In this document: in pieces, positions 36,393-45,276 of the stretch
Layout: every line of letters starts with the position of its first letter
Numbering within the stretch: the stretch's first letter is position 1
DNA from: Phenylobacterium haematophilum
Lineage (GTDB): Bacteria > Pseudomonadota > Alphaproteobacteria > Caulobacterales > Caulobacteraceae
Direction: 5' to 3'
NCBI RefSeq assembly: GCF_014196295.1
Contig: NZ_JACIDK010000002.1
Coordinates: forward strand, 62,001-126,000
Length of the DNA: 64,000 nucleotides
Translations under genes and position numbers: made by a program
Notes under the pieces: model-generated
Database searches by the model: none
The model's input: only the letters and a program-made list of their open reading frames with translations
What the model was told of the DNA's origin: nothing

Positions 36393-38420
36393 GTGTCCAC
36401 TGACGAGAAGCTTTTTGGTCCAGGCCGTTTGCGAGCGTTTTCACCCTTCCTAGCGCCGGGTGAGCGCAAACAGCTTCACGACCTTCTCAACCCTGGGACG
36501 GCGCTTTCCACGAGCTTCGCCGACGAGTTGCGCACTTTGGCGCGGCGCTTCATAGACGACGGCGACAGCATCAAACTCCGCGCGGTCTGCCTCCTGGTCG
36601 CTGATCTTTGCGAGCAAGGCTGGGAAGTTGCCGTCGATGCCGACCGGATCACCTTCCAGCCGCCTGGGATTACCCGCACTGGCGAACAATCCGTCAATGA
36701 TATCAAGGCTCGCGTCCGCGCGGCACTGCAAAGTGCGCGGCTGCGCCAACTCCAGGAACCCTCCGTTCGTCAGTTCTTTGTCCGGGTTGAACGACGTTCG
36801 CTTCGTTCGGGTAAGCGCGCCTCGGTCATTGACCTCGTAGATGACGGAGCCTCGCTTGCAAAAGCGCTGAAAGCCATTGAAGGCCTCTCAGACGCAGAGC
36901 GGGAAGTTGCTCTCAAGGGGATCATTGATCCCGTGGTTGAGGTGGCCGAAGCCGGGGCGAAGTGCCCTGACACCGGCCTGCCGCTGATCGATATCTGGCG
37001 GTATTTCAGGCATACCTGGGCGCACGAATACCGGTCGATCCCCGGCCGGCAGATGATGGTATTGATCCGGAACGCTGCCCGGCCACTTCGCCCCGTCATC
37101 GGGATCGCCATGCTGGCCAGTCCCGTCATGCGACTGGCTGCCCGCGACCGCTGGATCGGCTGGCTAAGGGATGCGGCCCAGGAGCGCATCAGTACCGCGA
37201 CGTGGGATCCCGCGGACTTCGGCGCGTCTCTTATGCGCCGTATCGACGCATCGATCGCGGCGGTGCGCTGGGATGATCTCGCGAGCCCCGCCGAGATCGC
37301 CGACCCTGGTGAAACGGTGGCGCTGCGGCTCGAGCAGAAGGCTGCAGGGGCGGCGTTCGCCCGCGAGCAGCAACTCCGCGATTACTACGAAACTCACCGT
37401 GAATCGGACGGCCACATGCGCCCTCACCGAGGCGAGTTGAAGAGCGCGCAGCCAGACTCTGACTGGCGTGCTGCTTCAGAGGATTTGCTGTTCGTGCGCA
37501 AACGCGCCGAGAGCTTGGCGCAGTTGTTGTTCGCTAAAGGCATGTTGCGCGGCGCCGGTCTCGCCGACGAGCCAGCTGCCGGCCTCGAAAGGCTCTTTAC
37601 GACCCGAAGCGGCCAGCGGGCCCTCGACATAGCCTTGGCGGAGTTTCGGAAGGCCGGGCTCTCTAGTGAAGTCGCCGACGTCAGTATTTGCGGTGCGGTT
37701 CATCCGTACAATGAACTGCTGGGTGGGAAGCTCGTCGCGCTTTTGCTCACCTCCAACGAGGTGAGAAACGCCTACGCAAAGCGCTATAGCGGGCAAACGA
37801 GCGTTATCGCGTCGCAGATGGCAGGGCGAGCGATCTCGAAACCGGCCGATTTGAAGATCCTCACAACTACTAGCCTCTACGGGGTAGGGTCGAGCCAGTA
37901 CAACCGGCTTGTCCTTCGCGCCGAAGATCATCCCGGCCTCCAGACTGATATTAAATGGGGAGCAATCGGCAAAAGCCTGACGGGAGGGTTCGGCACGCTG
38001 CACCTCGGCGGCGAGACGGCTCAAGCATTGCGCAGCATGGCGATGTCTCGCCACGATGCGCGAAGGGTGAACAACCGCTTCGGCGAAGGAACGAGTCCGC
38101 GATTGAGGCAAATCCGCGAAGGCCTTGATGCCCTAGGACTGAAAAGCGACGCCATCCTTCATCACGCCACACCACGGATATTCTACGGCTGCGAGCTTAC
38201 CCCGGGTTCACGATCGACATTGCTCGACCTGAACGCGGGATCTGGAACCTATGCGTCGTGCAGCGATATCGGCGCAGCATGGCGTCGGCGATGGGTCATG
38301 AACCGTGTGCGTCGCGAAGAAACGTTGGAGGCGCTCGGTCGCCTCGGCCCTACTAGCGTAAGAGCGAGCTTGCACGCCGATGCGGACGGCCAATTTCTTC
38401 TCCCGATCGATCCTGTTTGA
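36393..38420 (+). CDS. DruA-like (DUF4338) protein ending the module
   Basis: From the GTG at 36393 (TGGAG upstream) the protein has 675 residues; a TTG 54 bases earlier is an alternative. Residues ~190-255 contain CPDTGLPLIDIWRYFRHTW, PGRQMMVLIRNAAR and RPVIGIAMLASPV, and ~435-505 contain HPYNELLGGKLVALLLTSNE and LYGVGSSQYNRL. These are, from memory, the hallmark segments of DUF4338, the DruA component of Druantia. Canonical Druantia systems include the large DruE helicase, which is absent. Here the partner genes are two GHKL ATPases and a sigma-like protein. Confidence 0.78.
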   Translation: MSTDEKLFGPGRLRAFSPFLAPGERKQLHDLLNPGTALSTSFADELRTLARRFIDDGDSIKLRAVCLLVADLCEQGWEVAVDADRITFQPPGITRTGEQSVNDIKARVRAALQSARLRQLQEPSVRQFFVRVERRSLRSGKRASVIDLVDDGASLAKALKAIEGLSDAEREVALKGIIDPVVEVAEAGAKCPDTGLPLIDIWRYFRHTWAHEYRSIPGRQMMVLIRNAARPLRPVIGIAMLASPVMRLAARDRWIGWLRDAAQERISTATWDPADFGASLMRRIDASIAAVRWDDLASPAEIADPGETVALRLEQKAAGAAFAREQQLRDYYETHRESDGHMRPHRGELKSAQPDSDWRAASEDLLFVRKRAESLAQLLFAKGMLRGAGLADEPAAGLERLFTTRSGQRALDIALAEFRKAGLSSEVADVSICGAVHPYNELLGGKLVALLLTSNEVRNAYAKRYSGQTSVIASQMAGRAISKPADLKILTTTSLYGVGSSQYNRLVLRAEDHPGLQTDIKWGAIGKSLTGGFGTLHLGGETAQALRSMAMSRHDARRVNNRFGEGTSPRLRQIREGLDALGLKSDAILHHATPRIFYGCELTPGSRSTLLDLNAGSGTYASCSDIGAAWRRRWVMNRVRREETLEALGRLGPTSVRASLHADADGQFLLPIDPV

Positions 38421-38649
38421 AAGAATCCCGAGGGCAGAGAGATAGTATCGCGAGCATCCAAAATGAGGGGAAAGCCTTCCCCTGATGGCCAGCCCAAGTC
38501 TGGCCATACCCCTTCTGCGGGGGAACCCCCAGGCTGTGCAAAAACTCTATGGCCGTGCCGGCTGCATGGGACATCCTGCCCCAAAGCCGACTCTCGGAAT
38601 TACTGTTCGGGGTGGGTAGCCGACGTTACGTCATCTTGCCAATTGCAGG

Positions 38650-39966
38650 CTAACGCCCACTGCGCTCCCGCCTAACGTGGTCCAGCAGCCTTGCGATCCC
38701 CTCCGTAGCGAGCCGCGCACCATCTTCATTCGCGACCTCTGACGCGTACTTTGCCGCCAGCCGGGACGCCTCTCCGTCCTTCAGCAGACTAGCTATTGCG
38801 TGCGTGGCAGTGTCAGGGGTGAACCGCATGTGATCCAACCGCCGAGCTATGCCGAGGCGCTTCAAGCGTTCGGCATTATCGGCCTGGTCGCCAAGCATCG
38901 GACAGATCAGCTGCGGCTTACCTGCTCGCATCACCTGGGCCACTGTGCCGATGCCGCCGTGATGGACGATCGCTGCCGCGCGCGGAAAAACCATTGAGTG
39001 CGGTGCATAGCCAGCGATCGCGACATCATCGCTGCCGAGGTGAGCATGGGTGGAGACGGCATCTGAACCGACGAGTAGGACTGCTCGCATACCGAGGGTA
39101 CGAGCCGCCGTTGCCGCGGATTCGTAAAAGCTGCCGGCGGCATGCACTCCGAAACTGCCGAGGCTGAACACCAGCGGGGGTGCTCCCTCGTCGAGGAACT
39201 GCGCGAGATTCGACGGCAGGCCGCCAGCGCCACCGCTTTCGCTGTCGTAGAAGGTGAATCCCACGATCGCACTGTTTGGTGGCGCGTCTGGTGGAAGCGG
39301 GCCCAGCAGGGGTGAATAGGCGGCGGCGATCCAGTCTGCCCGAAGGGGACCGTCTAAGACCTCGTCTCCTGAGGGCGTAGGCACACCGGCGCGACGCCGT
39401 AGCTCGAGGATCGCCTTAGTCTGCCGGCGGGACTGTGCTCGGCCCAGATCAAGGACGAATTTGGCGGCCCGTGCGCCAAAGGTGCGACGGAAAGCCGGGA
39501 ACCAGGGCAGCTCCATAAGGTGCGGCGGCTGCTCCGAAGAGAAAAATGCGATAGGCGAAAGCAACAGGCTGACGACCGGCAATCGCCGTTTCTCAGCGGC
39601 CACGCGAGCGACGATTGAGAAGCTGGACGCCACGACCAGGTCGGCGTCTCGCATTGCGTCTAAGAGGTCAGCGTAGCTGCGCTCGGCATAGGGCGTCACC
39701 GAATTCTTTATGAGAAAAGTGGTGCTCGAACGCATGACATGGCGGGTGACATCCCCTTCCGTCAGCCCAGTGTCCGCCAGGAGTTCTTCCGGCGACGGCG
39801 TGACGGCATGGAACGAGAGCCCCTCCGCCTCGACTTTCGCCCGATATCCGCTGCTCGCCGCGATGAGAGGCTCGAAACCATGTGCCTTCAGCTGCTGCGC
39901 AAGCGCGATGAAGGGATGCAGATCTCCCAAAGATCCGACGCTGGTCAGGACGATCTTTGCAGGCAT
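38650..39966 (-). CDS. GT1-type glycosyltransferase
   Basis: The 438-residue protein has the GT-B layout of UDP/dTDP-sugar glycosyltransferases acting on lipids or natural products: an N-terminal IVLTSVGSLGDLHPFIALAQ acceptor domain and a C-terminal donor-binding block HHGGIGTVAQVMRAGKPQL followed by DQADNAERL. Relatives include rhamnosyltransferase RhlB and macrolide glycosyltransferases. It converges on the DruA-like gene across a 229-base gap with no recognisable gene. It has no biosynthetic partner in view apart from the prenyltransferase beyond it. Confidence 0.88.
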   Translation of the reverse strand: MPAKIVLTSVGSLGDLHPFIALAQQLKAHGFEPLIAASSGYRAKVEAEGLSFHAVTPSPEELLADTGLTEGDVTRHVMRSSTTFLIKNSVTPYAERSYADLLDAMRDADLVVASSFSIVARVAAEKRRLPVVSLLLSPIAFFSSEQPPHLMELPWFPAFRRTFGARAAKFVLDLGRAQSRRQTKAILELRRRAGVPTPSGDEVLDGPLRADWIAAAYSPLLGPLPPDAPPNSAIVGFTFYDSESGGAGGLPSNLAQFLDEGAPPLVFSLGSFGVHAAGSFYESAATAARTLGMRAVLLVGSDAVSTHAHLGSDDVAIAGYAPHSMVFPRAAAIVHHGGIGTVAQVMRAGKPQLICPMLGDQADNAERLKRLGIARRLDHMRFTPDTATHAIASLLKDGEASRLAAKYASEVANEDGARLATEGIARLLDHVRRERSGR

Positions 39967-40529
39967 CTCACATCCGCCGACATCTGACGGAGGTTTTCTG
40001 CACCGAATGGCTCCGCCAGGAAAGTGCTCGCCAACTGGTTCACACGGTCGCGATCTTGACCTTCCAAGCGCCAGCAGTGCGCCAGCAGTGCGGGACCGAC
40101 GAACGTCGCCTATGAGTCGAAACCGGTCTTAAGGTCCCTGCCCAGGACCGGACGTCGCCGAACCGGTCGGCCAATGTCGGCTTTCTGGACGCTAGCTAAT
40201 GTCGCTTCGCGACCCATGTCGGACATTGGCGGCGTCCGCTTGTGGGTGAGGAGTACCTAGTCGGCGACTACGACAGTTGGGTGCAGATCAAGGACGTGAA
40301 GACCCGCCTTCCTGACCAGACCAGCAGAGAGGGGATTTCCGCTCCCGCGTCGGAGCCTTCAATAGCGGTGCGCGCGAGGGATACTTGGCTGGCCCAGAAC
40401 GCGCAACGAACAGCCTGGCGAGATTGGGAACCTTAATCTGGCTCTTCGGAGCGCTCGTCCGCTCCTATAATGAAACTGCTTTGCGCTAGCGGTAGGAGCT
40501 GGTCGCACCCTAATCGGATTGCCCGCCCC
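39967..40529. other. Intergenic region without a convincing gene
   Basis: This region between the divergent glycosyltransferase and ubiA genes holds an 11-base tandem duplication (GCGCCAGCAGT at 40068 and 40079) and an 8-base inverted repeat (CCAATGTC at 40171, GACATTGG at 40222). A 64-codon frame at 40242-40436 has no recognisable motif or ribosome binding site. It may be a junction between independently acquired segments. Confidence 0.5.
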
Positions 40530-41444
40530 ATGACCGCAGTAAGCCGCCGCGATCTAACAGACATTCACCGAGGCGACTGGGTGGATCGCCGCTTACCGCA
40601 AGCAATGCGGCCCTATGCCCGTCTCGCACGGCTAGACAGGCCAGTCGGTATCTGGCTGACGCTTTTCCCTTGTTGGGCGGCTCTTTTCCAGGCAGCGCAT
40701 GGCCTCCCCGGAATCCGCGATTTTCTGGTATTCACTCTCGGCGCATTTCTAATGCGAAGTGCCGGCTCGACCATCAATGACATTGCCGACCGCAACTTCG
40801 ACGGGCATGTCGAGCGAACGCGATTACGTCCTCTCGCAAATGGCGAGATCGGCATTCCCAGCGCGGTTCTCTTCATGGTCGTACAGCTTGCGCTCGCCGC
40901 CTCGCTCCTTGTCGTTCTGAGCCCCGATACCCGCCTGCTCGCGTTATGCGTCGTCCCGCTCGTGTTCATCTATCCCTTCTGCAAGCGATTCACCTATTGG
41001 CCACAGGCGGTCTTGGGGGCTGCCTTCAACTGGGGAATGCTCATGGCGTGGTCGCAGGTTGCCGGACATGTTCCGGTGGGCGCTGTGCTGATGTGGGCCG
41101 GGGCCGTCGCGTGGCAGATCGGGTATGATACGGCCTACGCCTATGTCGATGCGCGCGACGACAAGCGCCTTGGTCTCAAATCGACGGCAATCCTGTTCGG
41201 CTCACGCGGCAAAGTCTGCATCGCTCTGTTCTACGGTCTTACGCTGGCCGCGTGGTCACTTGGTGGCTGGATGCTAGGAATGTCGGAACTCTACGCCATC
41301 GGTATGATGGTGATTGCGGTTCATCTCGCGTGGCAAGCTTGGCGTTTCGACCTCGACCGTCCCGAGATCAGCTATCGTCTGTTTCTGGCGAACATCCTGA
41401 CCGGGGCGCTTCTGGCTGTCGCCGCTTTCGTCGGAACTTTTTGA
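40530..41444 (+). CDS. ubiA: UbiA-type 4-hydroxybenzoate polyprenyltransferase
   Basis: The 304-residue membrane protein has the first Asp-rich motif NDIADRNFDGHVERTRLRPL and the second YVDARDDKRLGLKSTA, plus about eight hydrophobic helices. It closely matches alphaproteobacterial UbiA, which joins a polyprenyl chain to 4-hydroxybenzoate in ubiquinone synthesis. The start at 40530 agrees with UbiA homologues (RPYARLARLDRPVGIWL follows soon after); a start 60 bases upstream is possible. Its presence as cargo on an integrated element is unusual; it may be a second copy. Confidence 0.88.
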   Translation: MTAVSRRDLTDIHRGDWVDRRLPQAMRPYARLARLDRPVGIWLTLFPCWAALFQAAHGLPGIRDFLVFTLGAFLMRSAGSTINDIADRNFDGHVERTRLRPLANGEIGIPSAVLFMVVQLALAASLLVVLSPDTRLLALCVVPLVFIYPFCKRFTYWPQAVLGAAFNWGMLMAWSQVAGHVPVGAVLMWAGAVAWQIGYDTAYAYVDARDDKRLGLKSTAILFGSRGKVCIALFYGLTLAAWSLGGWMLGMSELYAIGMMVIAVHLAWQAWRFDLDRPEISYRLFLANILTGALLAVAAFVGTF

Positions 41445-41498
41445 AGGACCCGTAACGTCCGGTTGGTCAAAGCGCTTGCCGCCCTACCCTGACACTCG

Positions 41499-41981
41499 TC
41501 AGCCTCGACCCTTATGGGTGCCATAGCTCTGCGTATCGAGCTCGACCATCTTCACCCAGGTTTTGAGCAACCGAGCATATTGCCGCGTTCCGATATGTGA
41601 ACCGGCATGGCTGCGGCTGGGGAATAGCCAGTCATTCGATAGCTTACTCCTCTCCGTCAGCCAGACTCGTAGGGCGTCACGCGTCGCTTCAGTGAGCTCG
41701 AATGGCACGGGGCGGCCAGTCTTTTGCTGGATGATCGTCGCCCTAGAATGGATGACGTCACCGCTCGCAACGTCACTCACCCGCAGTCGCACGAGATCGC
41801 AGCCGCGGAGTTCTGCATCAAGGGCGCAGTTGAACATGGCCAGGTCACGTGCGCGGCCGAGCTGCTTGAGTTGCTGGCGGATCGCCCAAATGTGCTTCGG
41901 CTTGAGTGGGGACTTCGCCCCTACGATGCGGCCGGCGTTCCAAGGCTTTCTCGGCAGACGGAATAGATCAGATTGAGTCAT
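41499..41981 (-). pseudogene. Tyrosine recombinase, C-terminally truncated
   Basis: The 160-residue frame begins TQSDLFRLPRKPWNAGRI and matches small XerD-like integrases common on proteobacterial plasmids (normally about 205-210 residues). It contains the first catalytic Arg region (LDAELRGCDLVRLRVSDV) but ends SYGTHKGRG and a stop exactly where the catalytic His-X-X-Arg, His and nucleophile Tyr should follow. The protein cannot be catalytically active. The break faces the 3' end of ubiA, suggesting a past rearrangement there. GGAG precedes the ATG. Confidence 0.8.
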
Positions 41982-42101
41982 GGGATCTCCTCGAAGAAGT
42001 CTCCCCCAGCCCTGGCTCTGAACGAGCGAGCCAGTGAAAATCACAAGCCCAAAATGGCCGTCCCGATGTCGATCTGGCGCTTCAAAGTGCAGGCGAAACA
42101 C

Positions 42102-43622
42102 TGCAGAATCAGATGGTTCGGTTCTCTTGGACGGAGGCGCCAATGAGCTTCATCGAAGGCCCAAGCCGAGCCGAAGTCAGCCTGCTCCCGCCTTGCATCG
42201 ACGACTACGTGCCGGCCAATGCGCTGGTGCGGGTCGTAGACGCGTTTGTCGACAGCTTGGATCTCAGTGAGTTGGGTTTCGACCGCACTGTCGCAGCGGC
42301 CACGGGCCGTCCAGGCTTTCGGCCTGGTGACCTGCTGCGGCTCTACATCTGGGGCTACCTCAACCAAGTGCGTTCATCGCGCATGCTGGAGCGCGCCTGT
42401 GTCCGAGACCTTGAGGCCCTGTGGCTGATGAGGCGGTTGGCGCCGGACTATCGGACGATCGCTGCCTTCCGGCACGACAATCCCGAAGCGATCGTCCGCA
42501 CCAGCGCCGCCTTTATTCAGTTCTGTCGCGAGCAAGGCCTGCTCGGTGGGCGGATGGTTGCGTTGGACGGCACCAAGATCCGTGCTGTCGCCAGCCCGAA
42601 GAACATCGCGGGCGCTGACCGCCTGGCAAGAGACATAGCGCATACCGAAGGTGAGATCGCCTATTACCTCGACCGTCTCGACGTGATGGATGAGCAGGTG
42701 GCGAAAGGCTTTGACGACCAGCCCGCTCATCGCGAGGCCTTCAGTCAGGCAGTCGCAGCGCTGAAGCGCCGCAAGGGGCGGCTCACCAAACGCCAGACTG
42801 AACTCGCGGAGCGAGACGAAAAGGTCCTGGTCTTTGGCGAGCCTGAGGCAAAACCGATGGGTTACGCGCACGCGCCGAAGCTTCCGGCCTATAACCTTCA
42901 GAGCGTTGTCGATGTGGAGAGCGGACTGATCGTTCATCACGACGTCTGCAACGACGCCAATGACAGCCACCTCCTGCATCCGATGGCCGTCGGGGCGAAG
43001 GAGGTTCTGGAGACCGACGAGCTGCACGTCCTGACTGACGGCGGCTACTCCAACGCGCTCGAGGTCGCCCGTTGCGAGGCCGACGCGATAATCGTGTCAG
43101 CGCCCATCAAACGGGGCGCGATGAACACCGAGCATTTTCGGCCGACCCAGTTCGTCTACGACGAGGAGAGCGACACCATCAGGTGTCCCGCTGGCGAGAT
43201 CCTCCGGCCATCAGGCAAGCATACCCGCAACCGGGCGATCAGATATCGCACCTCCGCCTGTAAAGACTGTCAGCTGAAGAGCCGATGTACGCCGGGCGCC
43301 CAGCGGACGATCCACCGACTTGTTGATCAGAGCGCACTGGATCGCATGGAGAGGCGCGCCTATGCGGACCCAAGCCTCATGCGGATCAGGCGATGTACGG
43401 TCGAACATCCCTTCGGCACCATCAAACGAATGTCCGGCGGCGGTAGATTCCTTACTCGAGGCCTACGGAAGGTGAAGGCGGAAGCGGCACTATCGGTCCT
43501 GGCGTTCAATATCATCCACGCCGTGAACGCCTTCGGGTCTGAAACGATGATCGCTAAGGGCTGAGGGCCCTCTGCAGCTTTTGCGAAGTTCGCGCGGACC
43601 AAGCCGTTCGCAAGTTTCTGCA
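42102..43622 (+). mobile_element. IS1182-family insertion sequence, ends approximate
   Basis: The element contains one IS1182-type transposase gene. Candidate short terminal inverted repeats are TGCAGAA at 42102-42108 and TTCTGCA at 43616-43622, only seven bases long; no clear target duplication flanks them, so the ends are tentative. It lies between the truncated recombinase and the ardC leader. Confidence 0.55.
42143..43564 (+). CDS. IS1182-family DDE transposase
   Basis: The 473-residue transposase has the N-terminal DUF772 region (LPPCIDDYVPANALVRVVDA, LRLYIWGYLNQVRSSRMLE), a first catalytic Asp in MVALDGTKIRAVAS, a long coiled insertion, a second Asp in HHDVCNDANDSHLL, and a C-terminal zinc-binding-like CKDCQLKSRC followed by HPFGTIKRMSGG, which carries the final acidic-region helix. 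The length is complete and no frameshift is visible, so the element could be active. Confidence 0.93.
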   Translation: MSFIEGPSRAEVSLLPPCIDDYVPANALVRVVDAFVDSLDLSELGFDRTVAAATGRPGFRPGDLLRLYIWGYLNQVRSSRMLERACVRDLEALWLMRRLAPDYRTIAAFRHDNPEAIVRTSAAFIQFCREQGLLGGRMVALDGTKIRAVASPKNIAGADRLARDIAHTEGEIAYYLDRLDVMDEQVAKGFDDQPAHREAFSQAVAALKRRKGRLTKRQTELAERDEKVLVFGEPEAKPMGYAHAPKLPAYNLQSVVDVESGLIVHHDVCNDANDSHLLHPMAVGAKEVLETDELHVLTDGGYSNALEVARCEADAIIVSAPIKRGAMNTEHFRPTQFVYDEESDTIRCPAGEILRPSGKHTRNRAIRYRTSACKDCQLKSRCTPGAQRTIHRLVDQSALDRMERRAYADPSLMRIRRCTVEHPFGTIKRMSGGGRFLTRGLRKVKAEAALSVLAFNIIHAVNAFGSETMIAKG

Positions 43623-43667
43623 CAGCCTGCCCCGCAACGCCCCGAGAGAAGAGTGAGGCCCGAATGC

Positions 43668-43717
43668 CCGTGACGGGATGAGGAGTGGCGAGAGAGGCTC
43701 GCCGCGACCCGTCGCGG
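43668..43717 (+). ncRNA. Structured 5' leader of ardC (type A; possible radC RNA motif)
   Basis: An outer stem of ten pairs joins CCGTGACGGG (43668-43677) to CCCGTCGCGG (43708-43717). Inside, GGCGAG and CTCGCC (43687-43703) pair around the loop AGAGG. The outer helix ends just before the GGAGA ribosome binding site. The parB leader has the same loop and layout with different stem bases. Location before an antirestriction gene is reminiscent of the radC RNA motif, but this identity is from memory and untested. Confidence 0.65.
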
Positions 43718-43726
43718 AGACTTCCT

Positions 43727-44692
43727 ATGCGGCGCAACATCACCCGGCCCGATAGCGACCGTGCCGACCTTTACCAGGACATCACCGACAAGATTATCGC
43801 CGAGCTGGAGGCGGGCCGTGTGCCCTGGGTTCAGCCCTGGTCCGCCGCCCGCGCGCCGCTCGATATGCCGCACAACGCGTCGACCCGCTCGCGCTATTCG
43901 GGCATCAACATCGTTATTCTCTGGGACGCCGTCGTGTCGTACGGCTTTTCGACCAACGCCTTCCTAACCTTCCGTCAAGCGCTGGCGGCAGGCGGCAATG
44001 TCCGCAAGGGCGAGCGCGGCACGACTGTGGTCTACGCCAAGCCCTTCACCCCGGCCGAGGAGAAGCGGCGCGCCGCAGCCGAATGCCGCGAGGCCGGGCG
44101 CGTGCCCATGCTGAAGCGGTTCACCGTGTTTAACACCGATCAGTGTGAAGGGCTTCCGTCGGCGATCTGCACACCGGCCCCGCCAGTTACCGAAGGTCTG
44201 ATCCTTCCGGCGGCCGAGGCGCTCATCAGGGCCACGCGGGCTGATTTCCGTATAGGCGGGGATCAGGCTTTCTATGCACCAGGTTTCGACTACATCCAGG
44301 TGCCGCGGCCCGACGCCTATTTCGAGCCGGTGAACTGGCATCGCACCGCCTTTCATGAGCTGGGCCATTGGACGGGTCATCCGTTGCGTCTCGGCCGAGA
44401 TCAGAAAGGCCGGTTTGGGTCGACAGAATATGGACGCGAAGAACTGGTCGCGGAGATGGCCGGAGCCTTCGTCTGCGCCTCGCTTGGCATCGCGCCGACC
44501 GTCCGCCACGCAGACTACCTGGGATCATGGCTCGCCATCATCCGCGAAGACAAGCGCGCCATCGTGCGCGCCGCCAGCGCTGCCTCAAAGGCGGCGGATT
44601 TCATCCTGGGCTATCGCGAGCGCGCGGAGACTGAGGCCGTCGAGGCGAACACGGCGACAATAGAATCGGCTCTGAGACGGAGGGCGGCATGA
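43727..44692 (+). CDS. ardC: ArdC-like antirestriction protein with zincin domain
   Basis: The 321-residue protein has an N-terminal DUF1738/ArdC ssDNA-binding domain (DLYQDITDKIIAELEAG, VPWVQPW, YSGINIVILW) and a C-terminal metallopeptidase-like domain with FHELGHWTGH and EELVAEMAGAF supplying the two His and the Glu of a zinc site. ArdC-type proteins protect incoming single-stranded plasmid DNA from restriction. The start at 43727 agrees with family N-termini; the upstream extension overlaps the structured leader. Confidence 0.9.
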   Translation: MRRNITRPDSDRADLYQDITDKIIAELEAGRVPWVQPWSAARAPLDMPHNASTRSRYSGINIVILWDAVVSYGFSTNAFLTFRQALAAGGNVRKGERGTTVVYAKPFTPAEEKRRAAAECREAGRVPMLKRFTVFNTDQCEGLPSAICTPAPPVTEGLILPAAEALIRATRADFRIGGDQAFYAPGFDYIQVPRPDAYFEPVNWHRTAFHELGHWTGHPLRLGRDQKGRFGSTEYGREELVAEMAGAFVCASLGIAPTVRHADYLGSWLAIIREDKRAIVRAASAASKAADFILGYRERAETEAVEANTATIESALRRRAA

Positions 44693-44741
44693 ACCTGTTG
44701 ACCCCGAGCTGGAGGCCCGGCTTCGCCGATGGACAGGTCGT

Positions 44742-44761
44742 TTTAGATAGCACTGTCTAAA
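44742..44761. promoter_or_regulatory. Imperfect 20-bp palindrome before the NTF2-like gene
   Basis: TTTAGATAGCACTGTCTAAA has outer arms TTTAGA/TCTAAA and is symmetric apart from two base pairs. It sits 66 bases before the NTF2-like gene at 44828, in a 135-base gap. Size and sequence style fit a TetR-type operator. No TetR gene is in the window. Confidence 0.45.
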
Positions 44762-44827
44762 TCGCTAGACGTCTGCCGGTGATCGCGACAAAACGATTGC
44801 ACAGTAGGACGCGAAGAGGAGACCGGA

Positions 44828-45250
44828 GTGATTGATCTTGAAACGCTGCCCCCCGCGATCGCGCTCTGGAAGCGGATCGCCACCAACCGGGAACTACACC
44901 TGATCGATAGCCTGATCGCGGACGACGTGGTTTTCGAGTCGCCAGTACTTCATACGCCGCAGGTGGGCCGCGAGCTGACGAGAAGGTACCTCGCCGCGGC
45001 GGTCACCGTGCTGAGCGGGCCCGAGGCGCGTTACGTCAACTGCTGGCTGGCCGATCACTCTGCGGCGCTGGAGCTGACGACCACGGTGGAGGGTCTGTCG
45101 CTCAACGTGATCGATGTCATCAGCTGGAATGACGACGACCTCGTGACGCATTTCAAGGTTTTCGCGCGACCCGCGAAAGCGCTTCAGGCGCTCGGAGCAC
45201 TTATGATCAGCCAGCTGCCATTGGAACCCGACGCCGGCCGTGCCCTGTAG
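44828..45250 (+). CDS. NTF2-like / SnoaL-type protein
   Basis: The 140-residue protein has the cone-shaped NTF2-like pattern: WKRIATNRELHLIDSLIADD, VVFESPVLHTP, and a C-terminal strand ending THFKVFARPAKALQALG. Such proteins bind small molecules or act as isomerases; some are immunity-like partners. The GTG start follows GAGGAGACCGGA. It heads a three-gene same-strand run with two proteins resembling immunity families. Confidence 0.75.
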   Translation: MIDLETLPPAIALWKRIATNRELHLIDSLIADDVVFESPVLHTPQVGRELTRRYLAAAVTVLSGPEARYVNCWLADHSAALELTTTVEGLSLNVIDVISWNDDDLVTHFKVFARPAKALQALGALMISQLPLEPDAGRAL

Positions 45251-45276
45251 CCAGACTGTTTTCCCGAGGACGGCTG

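Noticed and set aside
36393-38420. Calling the module a Druantia system
   Set aside because: Only a DruA-like protein is present; DruE and the other Druantia components are missing and the partner genes differ.
40242-40436. 64-codon gene before ubiA
   Set aside because: No ribosome binding site, no motif, and repetitive surroundings; recorded only as part of the intergenic region.
42102-43622. Firm IS ends with target-site duplication
   Set aside because: Only a seven-base inverted repeat was found and no matching flanking duplication, so ends are given as approximate.
44689-44763. 24-codon frame overlapping the ardC stop
   Set aside because: Too short, ends inside the palindrome, and has no recognisable sequence.
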